Origin: Pseudomonas viridiflava
GTDB lineage: Bacteria; Pseudomonadota; Gammaproteobacteria; Pseudomonadales; Pseudomonadaceae
DNA: 64,000 nt
Reading direction: 5' to 3'
Assembly (NCBI RefSeq): GCF_900590885.1
Contig: NZ_UUON01000001.1
Coordinates: 682,001 to 746,000 of the forward strand
Positions 19,252 through 26,839 of this stretch are shown in pieces (the first letter of the stretch is position 1; every line of letters begins with the position of its first letter). The translations under genes and the position numbers were made by a program. The notes beneath the pieces were generated by a model, which saw nothing but the letters and a program-made list of their open reading frames with translations, was not told where the DNA came from and searched no databases.

Positions 19252-20009
19252 ATAACCGCAGACTCCCGGGCTGGTTGCTTGGGTTGAGTGGCTTGGCCGG
19301 CTTGCTGTTGCTCTGGTGGCTGGGGGTGAAAGTGTTTGGCGTGGCGGGCGGTTTGTCGGCGCGGTTTTCGCTTGAGGCTACCTTCGCCAGCCTGTGGGAA
19401 TTGCTTGGGCGCGGTGAGCTGTATGTGCATATCGCCGTGAGCCTCAAGCGCATCTTCGTCGGGCTGTTCCTGGCGTTGTTGGTGGGTGTGCCGCTGGGGC
19501 TGCTGGTGGGCAGTTCGCGCAACCTGGAGGCGGCGACCACGCCGGCGTTCCAGTTTTTGCGGATGATCTCGCCGCTGTCCTGGATGCCCATCGTGGTGAT
19601 GCTGATGGGGGTAGGGGACCAGCCGATCTACTTCCTGCTGGCGTTTGCGGCGGTGTGGCCGATCATGCTCAACACCGCGGCCGGAGTGCGTCAGCTCGAC
19701 CCGCGCTGGCTGCAGTTGAGTCAGAGCCTGAGTGCTACGCGCTGGGAGACGTTGCGGCGGGTGATCATCCCCGGGGTGGTCGGCCACGTGTTGACCGGCG
19801 TGCGCCTGGCCATCGGCATTTTGTGGATCGTGCTGGTGCCGTGCGAGATGCTCGGGGTCAGCGCCGGGCTTGGGTATTACATCCTCGACACCCGTGACCG
19901 GCTGGCCTATTCGGAGCTGATGGCGATGGTGTTGCTGATCGGCTTGCTGGGCTTTGCCCTGGATGCGTTTGCGCGCTGGTTGCATCAGCGCTGGGTGCAT
20001 GCCGGCTGA
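19248..20009 (+). CDS. ABC importer permease, SsuC/TauC-like (TTG start)
   Basis: 253-aa inner-membrane permease with about six hydrophobic segments and the EAA-type loop SQSLSATRWETLRRVIIPGVVG. It begins at TTG 19248, overlapping the binding-protein stop by 4 bases (TTGA), so translation is coupled. Last gene of the operon that starts at 15603. With the ATPase and binding protein it forms a complete importer. Confidence 0.9.
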   Translation: MNNRRLPGWLLGLSGLAGLLLLWWLGVKVFGVAGGLSARFSLEATFASLWELLGRGELYVHIAVSLKRIFVGLFLALLVGVPLGLLVGSSRNLEAATTPAFQFLRMISPLSWMPIVVMLMGVGDQPIYFLLAFAAVWPIMLNTAAGVRQLDPRWLQLSQSLSATRWETLRRVIIPGVVGHVLTGVRLAIGILWIVLVPCEMLGVSAGLGYYILDTRDRLAYSELMAMVLLIGLLGFALDAFARWLHQRWVHAG

Positions 20010-20095
20010 TTGACCTGCCAAAGTGGGCCGGCGCCTGTAATATGTGCGCCTGTCGACCACGCAGTGGCTACATTTTTCAGCTTCAGGAACCCGTC

Positions 20096-20284
20096 ATGAC
20101 CCAAAAGCAACGTTTGAAATACTCGATTCTGATCGCCCTGGCCGTTCTGGCGACGATGTTTGGCCTGTCCTACCTGCAGAACATCGGGGCTATTAGTGAG
20201 AAGACGTTCCAGACCATCGCCATTGCCGTCGCAGTGGTTGTGGTGGTGATCAACGGCATCATGCGTCGCAAGGTCAAGCTCTAA
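20096..20284 (+). CDS. Small two-helix membrane protein
   Basis: 62-aa protein starting at ATG 20096 after CAGGAACCCGTC. Two hydrophobic segments (residues about 9-27 and 38-54, the second rich in Val) and a basic tail (MRRKVKL) indicate a small inner-membrane protein. I do not recognise the family. It lies between the ABC operon and the convergent Fur-like gene, whose stop is only two bases away. Confidence 0.65.
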   Translation: MTQKQRLKYSILIALAVLATMFGLSYLQNIGAISEKTFQTIAIAVAVVVVVINGIMRRKVKL

Positions 20285-20286
20285 GC

Positions 20287-20667
20287 TCAGGCCTTGCCTT
20301 CGAGTACCTTCGCAGCCTCTTCATGGAGGCTATAGCTTTTATCCGCGTTGAGGGTGATGACGCCCTCGCTGCACAGGCGCTTGAGCACCTCGCGCACACT
20401 CAGGAACGACAGCGGTATGCCCAGCTCGAGCAAATGGCTGTGCACGCCGCGAACCCCGAGGGTGCGCTGGTTGTCGGCGGCCGTGAGCAGGGCGTCGATG
20501 ACCTTCAGCCGAATCAGGCTGGTGCGCAAGCCAAAACACTTGAGCAAATGCCGAATACGCTGGTTGCCTTGCTGTTCCGGCGCTTTGCCGAACGTTTGTG
20601 CGCCGCTGCCGAAACTGGCATCGGCGGCCGGTGAATGTCCATCCGTGGGCACTTGCGGGTTGTACAT
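20287..20667 (-). CDS. Fur-like winged-helix protein without metal/dimer domain
   Basis: 126-aa protein. Residues 36-60 (LLKCFGLRTSLIRLKVIDAL) align with the first helices of Fur-family DNA-binding domains, and residues 85-115 (SFLSVREVLKRLCSEGVITL) with the recognition helix and wing. The His/Cys-rich metal-binding and dimerisation half of true Fur is absent, so this is a stand-alone winged helix or a heterodimer partner. It is divergent from pvdQ, an iron-regulated gene, which is suggestive of a link but not proof. Confidence 0.65.
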   Translation of the reverse strand: MYNPQVPTDGHSPAADASFGSGAQTFGKAPEQQGNQRIRHLLKCFGLRTSLIRLKVIDALLTAADNQRTLGVRGVHSHLLELGIPLSFLSVREVLKRLCSEGVITLNADKSYSLHEEAAKVLEGKA

Positions 20668-20821
20668 GCAGAAAACTCCTTATCAGAGCCTGATCAGGAA
20701 AATGAGCGCTCTTAGTTGATAAGACGAACGAGCGAGCAAAATCATGAAGTTTTCGATGTAGAAATTTCGTCAGTATCGGTTTTGTCACATCTGTGCTGCC
20801 CTGAATAAACATTTACCCAGG

Positions 20822-20846
20822 CTAAATTTTTCCCGGTTTTTTGCGT
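20822..20846 (+). promoter_or_regulatory. PvdS-type iron-starvation (IS) box upstream of pvdQ
   Basis: CTAAAT at 20822-20827, exactly 16 bases, then CGT at 20844-20846. This matches the published Pseudomonas PvdS promoter consensus TAAAT-N16-CGT. It lies 58 bases before the GTG start of pvdQ and so both predicts low-iron expression and argues against the longer reading frame that begins at 20841 inside the promoter. Confidence 0.8.
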
Positions 20847-20903
20847 CTTTATGGTGGGGTAGCTGCCCCAGGTGAGGGTGTTCAATTTGACTGTGGAGTC
20901 TGC

Positions 20904-23192
20904 GTGATTATTTCCAACGGGTTGTCCAGGGTATGCGTGGCGGGATTGTTGCTGGGGTTGAGCCTGGCCACTTCGGCGCGGGAGCAGGTGACGCAGGCGT
21001 CGGCGGATATCCGTCGGACCAGTTTTGGCGTGCCGCATATTCGCGCCAATGATGAGCGCGGCCTGGGTTTGGGCATCGGTTACGCGTACGCCCAGGACAA
21101 CCTGTGCCTGCTGGCCAATGAAGTGGTGACGGTGAATGGCGAACGCGCCAGATTTTTCGGCCCCGACCAGTCGACGTTGGAAGAACGCAACAACCTGGCC
21201 AGTGACATTTTCTTCACCTGGCTGAATACCCCCGACGCCGTGGCCGCATTCTGGAAAACCCAAAGCCCCGAGATCCAGCAGCGCATCGAAGGCTATGTGG
21301 CCGGCTACAACCGCTACCTGAAAGAGCAGGGCGCTCCGGCCCAGTGCCAGGCCACCTGGGTAAGGCCGCTGGTGAAAGAAGACCTGGTCAAACTCACCCG
21401 CAGGCTGTTGGTGGAGGGCGGTGTCGGCCAGTTCGCCGAAGCCCTGGTGGGTGCAACGCCGCCACAGGCCACCGCGAGTGTGCAGCCCAACGCCAGGGCC
21501 TTTGCCCTGGCCGCCGCCAACCAACAGCGCTTCAGCCTGGATCGCGGCAGCAACGCGGTGGCGGTGGGGCGTGATCGCTCGTTCAACGGGCGCGGCATGT
21601 TGCTGGCCAATCCGCATTTCCCGTGGGTGGGCGGCATGCGTTTTTATGAGATGCACCTGACCATCCCCGGCCAGCTGGACGTGATGGGCGCCGCGTTACC
21701 GGGCCTGCCGGTGGTCAATATCGGCTTCAACCAGCATGTGGCCTGGACCCATACGGTCGACACGTCCAAGCACTTCACCCTGTACCGCCTGACGCTGGAC
21801 CCCAAGGATTCCACGCGCTACATGCTCGACGGCAAGTCGATTGCCATGGATAAAACCTCGGTGACCGTGCAGGTCAAGCAAGCTGACGGCAGCACCCAGC
21901 CCGTGACCCATCCGGTGTACAGCTCGCAATTCGGCCCCGTGGTGCAATGGCCCGGCAAGCTGGATTGGGACAGCCACTACGCCTTCAGCCTGCGCGACGC
22001 CAACCTCGGCAACGACCGCGTGTTGCAACAATGGTATGCAATGAACCGCGCCGGCAGCCTCAAGGAGCTGCAAACCTCGGTGCACACCCTGCAAGGCATC
22101 CCGTGGGTCAACACCCTGGCCGCCGACGACCAGGGCCAGAGCCTGTACATGAACCTGTCGGTGGTGCCCAACGTGAGCGCGGCCAAACTGGCGCAATGCA
22201 GTGACCCGCGCGCCGGCCTGCAAATGATCATGCTCGACGGCGCCCACAGCGCCTGCGCCTGGGACGTCAACCCGCGTGCGGCCCAGCCCGGCATCTTCGC
22301 GGCCGACCAGTTGCCGCAACTGCAGCGCAGCGACTACGTGCAGCACTCCAACGACTCGGCCTGGCTGGCCAACCCCAATGCGCCGCTGGTGGGCTTCTCG
22401 CCAGTGATCAGCCAGGACCACATCGGCCTCGGCCCCCGCGCGCGCTTCGCCGTGCAGCGCCTGCAATCCCTGGAAAAACAACCGATCAGCGTCGCCGACC
22501 TGCAAAACATGGTGATGGACAACGAGGTGTACCTCGCCGGCCTGGTCATGCCCGACCTGCTGGACTTCTGCGCCAACCACCTCGGCACCGACGCCAGCGC
22601 CCTGCAGCCGCTGTGCACCAGCCTGAAAAACTGGGACCGGCACGCCAACCTCAACAGTGGCCTGGGCCTGGTGCACTTCATCAACCTGGTCGAACACCTG
22701 CAGCAAATCCCCGACGCCTGGCGCGTCGCCTTCGACCCGACCCAGCCGCTGACCACGCCACGCGGCCTGGCCATCGACCGCGCACCCGTGGCCAAAGCCC
22801 TGCGCGAAGCCATGTTGGCCTCCACGGCTGACGTCTCCAAGCTGGGTCTGAACCCGGACAGCCAATGGGGCGCCGTTCAAGTCTCCGGCCAAACCCCGAT
22901 CCACGGCGGCCCGCAGGCACTGGGGATCTACAACGCCATGCAAACCGTGCCCCGCGCCGACGGCAAGCGCGAAGTGGTCAGCGGCACCAGCTACCTGCAA
23001 ATCGTCAGCTTCGACGACAAGGGTCCCCATGCGCTGGGCGTGCTGGCGTTCTCCGAGTCCAGCAACCCCACCTCCCCATACGCCAAGGACCAAACCCAAG
23101 CCTACTCCGAGAAAAAACTGCGTCGACTGCCGTTTACCGAAGCCCAGATCAAGGCTGACCCGCACTACCAGCAACAGCGCATCAAGGAGTAG
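20904..23192 (+). CDS. pvdQ: PvdQ-type periplasmic acylase (Ntn hydrolase)
   Basis: 762-aa precursor, the same length as P. aeruginosa PvdQ as I know it. It is autoprocessed to two chains and removes the fatty acyl tail from pyoverdine precursors; family members also hydrolyse long-chain acyl-homoserine lactones. A signal peptide covers about residues 1-24 (ending ATSA). The beta-chain nucleophile is Ser216 in DRGSNAVAVG, followed by GRGMLLANPHFPW and HVAWTHTVDTS. I chose GTG 20904 because GGAG lies just upstream, the signal peptide starts there, and the IS box precedes it. A related penicillin-acylase paralogue is possible, but the sequence agrees closely with PvdQ. Confidence 0.92.
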   Translation: MIISNGLSRVCVAGLLLGLSLATSAREQVTQASADIRRTSFGVPHIRANDERGLGLGIGYAYAQDNLCLLANEVVTVNGERARFFGPDQSTLEERNNLASDIFFTWLNTPDAVAAFWKTQSPEIQQRIEGYVAGYNRYLKEQGAPAQCQATWVRPLVKEDLVKLTRRLLVEGGVGQFAEALVGATPPQATASVQPNARAFALAAANQQRFSLDRGSNAVAVGRDRSFNGRGMLLANPHFPWVGGMRFYEMHLTIPGQLDVMGAALPGLPVVNIGFNQHVAWTHTVDTSKHFTLYRLTLDPKDSTRYMLDGKSIAMDKTSVTVQVKQADGSTQPVTHPVYSSQFGPVVQWPGKLDWDSHYAFSLRDANLGNDRVLQQWYAMNRAGSLKELQTSVHTLQGIPWVNTLAADDQGQSLYMNLSVVPNVSAAKLAQCSDPRAGLQMIMLDGAHSACAWDVNPRAAQPGIFAADQLPQLQRSDYVQHSNDSAWLANPNAPLVGFSPVISQDHIGLGPRARFAVQRLQSLEKQPISVADLQNMVMDNEVYLAGLVMPDLLDFCANHLGTDASALQPLCTSLKNWDRHANLNSGLGLVHFINLVEHLQQIPDAWRVAFDPTQPLTTPRGLAIDRAPVAKALREAMLASTADVSKLGLNPDSQWGAVQVSGQTPIHGGPQALGIYNAMQTVPRADGKREVVSGTSYLQIVSFDDKGPHALGVLAFSESSNPTSPYAKDQTQAYSEKKLRRLPFTEAQIKADPHYQQQRIKE

Positions 23193-23404
23193 GGCACGCA
23201 CGCAACCCCTTGATGCCAATGCGAAATATTTTTGAAATCAAGGGGTTGCAGGTAAAAGCAAATGAGTACATAATGGCGCCCATCGAACGCAACGAAGCAT
23301 TAAAAACTTCAATGTATTCAATGAGTTAGAGTAGAGGCAGGGTTCTATAGCCCACTCAAGTTTTTATGCGGTGAGTGTCAGCAGTTTAGACATTGATCGT
23401 TTGA

Positions 23405-23478
23405 GGCCGAGTAGCAAAATGGTTATGCAGCGGATTGCAAATCCGCCTACGCCGGTTCGATTCCGACCTCGGCCTCCA
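23405..23478 (+). tRNA. tRNA-Cys (GCA)
   Basis: 74 bases including encoded CCA. Acceptor stem GGCCGAG (23405-23411) pairs with CTCGGCC (23468-23474), the discriminator is T as expected for Cys, and the anticodon loop reads TTGCAAA (anticodon GCA). The T arm has GGTTCGATTCC. Its 3' 47 bases belong to the 91-bp direct repeat that is copied at 29077. Confidence 0.97.
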
Positions 23479-23522
23479 CTCTTGAAAACCCCGTAGATTA
23501 ACGTCTACGGGGTTTTTTATTG
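23432..23522 (+). repeat. 91-bp direct repeat, left attachment site
   Basis: Identical to 29077-29167. It starts in the anticodon stem of tRNA-Cys (GGATTGCAAATCC) and runs through the T arm, CCA and terminator. The flanking bases differ on both sides (C versus G before, T versus G after), so the limits are exact. This is the classic product of tyrosine-recombinase integration into a tRNA 3' end. Confidence 0.93.
23485..23518 (+). terminator. Intrinsic terminator of tRNA-Cys
   Basis: CCCCGTAGA and TCTACGGGG form a perfect 9-bp stem around a TTAACG loop, followed by six T. An identical copy lies at 29130-29163 within the duplicated attachment sequence. Confidence 0.93.
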
Positions 23523-23539
23523 TCCGCGATTTAAGAACC

Positions 23540-23571
23540 GTTCCGCAACTTTTGGCATGCGTTCCGCAACT
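23540..23571 (+). repeat. Tandem GTTCCGCAACT repeats, possible integrase arm sites
   Basis: GTTCCGCAACT occurs at 23540-23550 and 23561-23571, 21 bases apart (two helical turns), just inside the left attachment repeat. Related copies lie near the right end: ATTCCGCAAC at 28964-28973 and inverted TGCGGAAC at 29028-29035. The layout resembles arm-type binding sites of tyrosine integrases. No experiment is implied; this is pattern-based inference. Confidence 0.5.
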
Positions 23572-23740
23572 ACGCCCCGATTTCGGCAAATCCAAGGGCA
23601 CTCAGTGCGTCGGGTTTTCAGGTTAAGAACGCAGTTAAGCCTGCGAATTCACTACTTGATTTGCGCGCGTGATGGCTCGCATGATGTCATGAGATATACA
23701 CCCGAAAGAGCTGCAACCACACGAAGGTTTGAGGGGCGCA

Positions 23741-24658
23741 ATGAAGCTAGTAGACGAAGCTATAGATATTTTGAGTGATGCTAATCAGCCGCTGGCAAAC
23801 GCTTTTTTCAAGGCTCAAGTTATTGCGCATAAACTGCAGAACAAGGACTTCGCAAAGTGGGTGAAGGGTGAAATACAGGGGTACGGAGATGACGATGAAC
23901 TCCCAAAATACCGTATTTCAAACTTAACTCCGTATGGCAACGTTGAGAATGGAGTTAAGCGTTATACAAATTATAAATTGCCAGTTGGTGGCATGCCTGA
24001 AGACATGATAGAAAAAGTATTGGTTGTCCGGCATAGTCAAAGTATTGCCGTAATTGAAGAGTTTTCCAAAAAGGCCGATGACCTCATAGTAAATATTGAC
24101 CACCGTTTTTTCCCATACCTACGGCAAGGTATAGAGAAATCATTCGGCATTTCAAGCGCATGGGGAAGGCCCCCTGCTGGTTGCTTTGATCAGATTTTAA
24201 ACGAGGCAAGATCCCGGCTGCTGGACTTTTTGTTAAATCTTGAACACGTCTTACCTGACACGGAAGCGGGTGCTGACCCCAAGGTCATGCCAAAGATTGA
24301 AGGGCTAAGTGAAATGTTCAAAGGCGCCGTTTTTGGTGATGGTGCGAATATAAGTTTGGCTATCGGTGAGGGAAATCAAGCATCGCATAATCAGTCAACG
24401 GTTGGCGTGAAGGATTTGCCATCTTTGATTCGAGAGCTAAGAAGAAACAAGGTTGCAGAGGCGGATGTGGCAGAGCTGCAAGTTGCCATTAATGACGATG
24501 ACCTCAATGTCGAATCAGATAGTAAGAATTTCGGGCCTGGTGTCCGCACTTGGCTGGCCGGCATGATTTCTAAAGCCGGTACTCCAGCGTGGGAGATACC
24601 GGCTCAGGTTGGAGCTGGCGTGTTGACCTCTGCGTTGACGAAATTTTTTGGGATGTGA
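23741..24658 (+). CDS. AbiTii-domain protein (abortive-infection type)
   Basis: 305-aa protein. The N-terminal region KLVDEAIDILSDANQPLANA through KDFAKWVKGEIQGYGDD matches the AbiTii domain pattern (short helical domain with a conserved W-x(6)-GY element) found in phage-defence proteins. The C-terminal half, including LPSLIRELRRNKVAEADVAE, is a second helical region, and the extreme C terminus (AQVGAGVLTSALTKF) is hydrophobic and could touch membrane. The ATG at 23741 follows GAGGGGCGCA; a TTG four codons upstream is less likely. First gene inside the island. The role in defence comes from the domain family; the target is unknown. Confidence 0.72.
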   Translation: MKLVDEAIDILSDANQPLANAFFKAQVIAHKLQNKDFAKWVKGEIQGYGDDDELPKYRISNLTPYGNVENGVKRYTNYKLPVGGMPEDMIEKVLVVRHSQSIAVIEEFSKKADDLIVNIDHRFFPYLRQGIEKSFGISSAWGRPPAGCFDQILNEARSRLLDFLLNLEHVLPDTEAGADPKVMPKIEGLSEMFKGAVFGDGANISLAIGEGNQASHNQSTVGVKDLPSLIRELRRNKVAEADVAELQVAINDDDLNVESDSKNFGPGVRTWLAGMISKAGTPAWEIPAQVGAGVLTSALTKFFGM

Positions 24659-24675
24659 GTAGTTAAGCGGAAAAA

Positions 24676-24945
24676 TCACTTCGTTGGTTTAACGATTTCC
24701 CCGACACGTCGATAGACCTTTTTGGTCATCTCTTCCGTGGTGTGGCCAAGAAGGCGGCTGGCGTGTGCCAGTTTGATCTCGCTGGCTGCTTTCGGGCGTA
24801 TGTCCTTGAACTGGAATTGGCGGATCAGCACTGCCAGGGCAGAGTCGCCGGCGGCGCCTGCTTTGATGGCAGCTTTCTCGCGGGCTTCGTCCCAACGATT
24901 GCGCAGTATCTGCTGACTCATCCGGAGGCCGGATGTGTTGGTGAT
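24676..24945 (-). pseudogene. Tyrosine integrase, C-terminal remnant
   Basis: About 84 codons match the end of a phage/ICE-type tyrosine recombinase: GLRMSQQILRNRWDEAREKA, then the second catalytic Arg in FKDIRPKAAS, the conserved His in RLLGHTTEEM and the nucleophilic Tyr in KKVYRRVGE. The N-terminal two thirds, including the first catalytic Arg, are missing. Upstream of about 24945 the DNA instead encodes rulB on the other strand. The open frame continues antisense to rulB but is not integrase there. Probably the original integrase of this or a nested element, destroyed by recombination. Confidence 0.8.
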
Positions 24946-25732
24946 CAGCCTTGATATTTTTATGCCGCTTAAGCGTGACTGGGTGCTTCGGAATACTGAC
25001 GTGGCAGAGGTGTGGGGCGTCGGTCGCAAGATGAAACTCCATCTTGATGCCATGGGGATCAAGTCGGCTATGGACCTGGCTAAGGCCGATCCATGGACGC
25101 TCCGTAAGAAGTTCAGCATTGTGATCGAGAAGACGGCCAGAGAGTTGGGCGGCACGCCTTGCCTGGAGCTGGATGAGCCGGATCCGCCAAAGCAGGAGAT
25201 CTGCTGCAGTCGCATGTTTGGCAAGAGGCTGACGGAGCTGCCGCCAATCAAGGAGGCGGTGGCCACCTATATGATGCGTGCCTCTGAGAAGCTTCGTGCT
25301 CAGAAATCGCTGTGCAAGAAGGTGCGGGTGTGCATCCGCACTGGCATGTTCAACCCAGAGGAAGCGAAGTATGCCAATGGGGTGGTGATGGATATGCCGT
25401 ATCCCACTGACGATGTGCGATTGCTTACTCAAGCTGCGGTGGGTGCGCTTGACCGTGTATTTCGAGCAGGCTTCAAGTACAGCAAGGCTGAAGTGATGTT
25501 GCTGAGCTTGTGCCAGCCAGGTGAGTACACCGACTATTTGTTCGCTACGTCGCAACCGGCTGAGGCCACTCGTTTGATGGCGGTGCTGGACCAAATAAAC
25601 GAGAGGTGGGGAAGGGGAACGCTACGTTCTGCTAGCGTGCCGACGGACCCTGATTGGGGGATGCGTCGCGAGATGATGAGTCAGGGTTATACGACCAAAC
25701 TCGATCAGCTTTGGTCTGTGGTGTGCAAATGA
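24935..25732 (+). pseudogene. rulB/umuC (DNA polymerase V) C-terminal fragment
   Basis: 265 codons match the C-terminal part of Y-family polymerase UmuC/RulB. From about residue 15, VLRNTDVAEVWGVGRKMKLH is the helix-hairpin-helix thumb region. It is followed by the little-finger domain and the UmuC-specific tail ending near LWSVVC. The N-terminal palm and catalytic acidic residues are absent, so it cannot polymerise DNA. It meets the integrase remnant tail at about 24945 on the opposite strand. rulB is known as an insertion hotspot for integrase-bearing elements in Pseudomonas, so this is a scar of such an event. Confidence 0.8.
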
Positions 25733-25815
25733 GGTAGTTATCGGCGAGAACTGAGCTATTGTGAGCCGTAGAAAACACCTACGGCTCGATTAATTTTGAA
25801 TGAATATAGATTCAG

Positions 25816-26640
25816 TTACCAATTGCTGATGGTGTAGCCACAACCCCTTAGCTCATTCACAACATCTTTTTTCCACGCACCAGCTTGGTCTAAGTGCACA
25901 TAAACGACACCACTGATATCGTTAGGGATCTCAGTCGTGCCTTTGACCAAGGCGCATACGTTTTCTCTGCCAAGCTTTGCCATCAAGTAGCCATGCTCAA
26001 ACACGACATTTTGTCGGGCGCGCTCTTTAAGATTTTCCTGCGGCTCATGATTGCCTCTGCCCTGGTCGCAGGGCGTATATAAGACAAGAGCAAAATCTGC
26101 ATCATTGGTATAGCGCTCAATTTTTTCGATAATAGTCATGCCCGCGTTGGCCTGTTCATGCAAAATTATCGCCTCTAACCCGAGCCTCTCAATAAACCGG
26201 CTCACCTCATACTTAGCGAGATCATCTCGACCATGTACGATAAACACCTTTCGTTTATTTCTGGCAATGACAGGCGCTGGCAATGCCGCTCCAGTGGCCA
26301 GGATTTTTTGTTCAACTCTTGAACTTTGGGGGAACGAAGGTGCATCGTAACTCGGCAGGTCTAGCGAATCTAACAAGGGGGTAAATTGCTCAGACAGATA
26401 GGCTCGGCGCTCGGCATAGGAACTGAATTTTCCCTTAATCCAAACCCAGAAAGAGTCGAGATTTCCATGCTGCCTAACGAAAGATGGAAGTCGATGTCCA
26501 ATTTCTGGATCGTTCAGAAGCTGATGCCGTAGGCGGAGATATTCAGTCGGGTCGGCTGCATTACCAGTCGCGCGAGCGGCCAGAAGGTTTTGTAAGTAGC
26601 TGACTCTGTCGAAGTTGCTCTCCAAAAAGTTTATACTCAT
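25816..26640 (-). CDS. TIR-domain protein, CAP12/Pycsar type, copy 1
   Basis: 274-aa protein. The C-terminal domain from about residue 132 (RKVFIVHGRDDLAKYEVSRF, LEAIILHEQANAGMTIIEKI, FALVLYTPCDQG, RARQNVVFEHGYLMAKLGRE) is the TIR-like nucleotide-binding domain of PF10137, known from CBASS and Pycsar NADase effectors. The Glu in IIEKIE is a candidate catalytic residue. The N-terminal 110 residues (EYLRLRHQLLNDPEIGHRLP, FWVWIKGKFSSYAERRAYL) form a helical domain I cannot name, likely the sensor or oligomerisation part. The ATG at 26638-26640 is preferred to a start seven codons upstream. Likely role: NAD depletion on infection (inference). Confidence 0.8.
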   Translation of the reverse strand: MSINFLESNFDRVSYLQNLLAARATGNAADPTEYLRLRHQLLNDPEIGHRLPSFVRQHGNLDSFWVWIKGKFSSYAERRAYLSEQFTPLLDSLDLPSYDAPSFPQSSRVEQKILATGAALPAPVIARNKRKVFIVHGRDDLAKYEVSRFIERLGLEAIILHEQANAGMTIIEKIERYTNDADFALVLYTPCDQGRGNHEPQENLKERARQNVVFEHGYLMAKLGRENVCALVKGTTEIPNDISGVVYVHLDQAGAWKKDVVNELRGCGYTISNW

Positions 26641-26661
26641 CAGTAGATTCCGTTCTCGCAA

Positions 26662-26839
26662 TTATCAGGTTAGAGAGGAGTAATGAAAAAAATTTAATTA
26701 TCCCACTGCTTCTCAAGACGACGCTGGCACAATGTGCTCTTCTAGTTCAATGCTTTTGGCGGCTATATTTTAACTGCCGAAAATTTTAGAAAAGTACAAC
26801 TCTGTCCAATAGTTAGCTTCCGCCGCTTTGGGTTGAGAG
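26662..26839. other. AT-rich spacer between the two TIR genes
   Basis: 178 bases, strongly AT-rich compared with the chromosome, with no credible open frame. It is the upstream region of TIR copy 1 and the downstream region of copy 2, and would hold the minus-strand promoter of copy 1. I see no clear terminator hairpin. Confidence 0.5.

Noticed and set aside
25000..25266. The rest of the integrase on the minus strand upstream of 24945
   Set aside because: The open frame continues but reads as antisense of rulB; no integrase motifs such as the first catalytic Arg appear.
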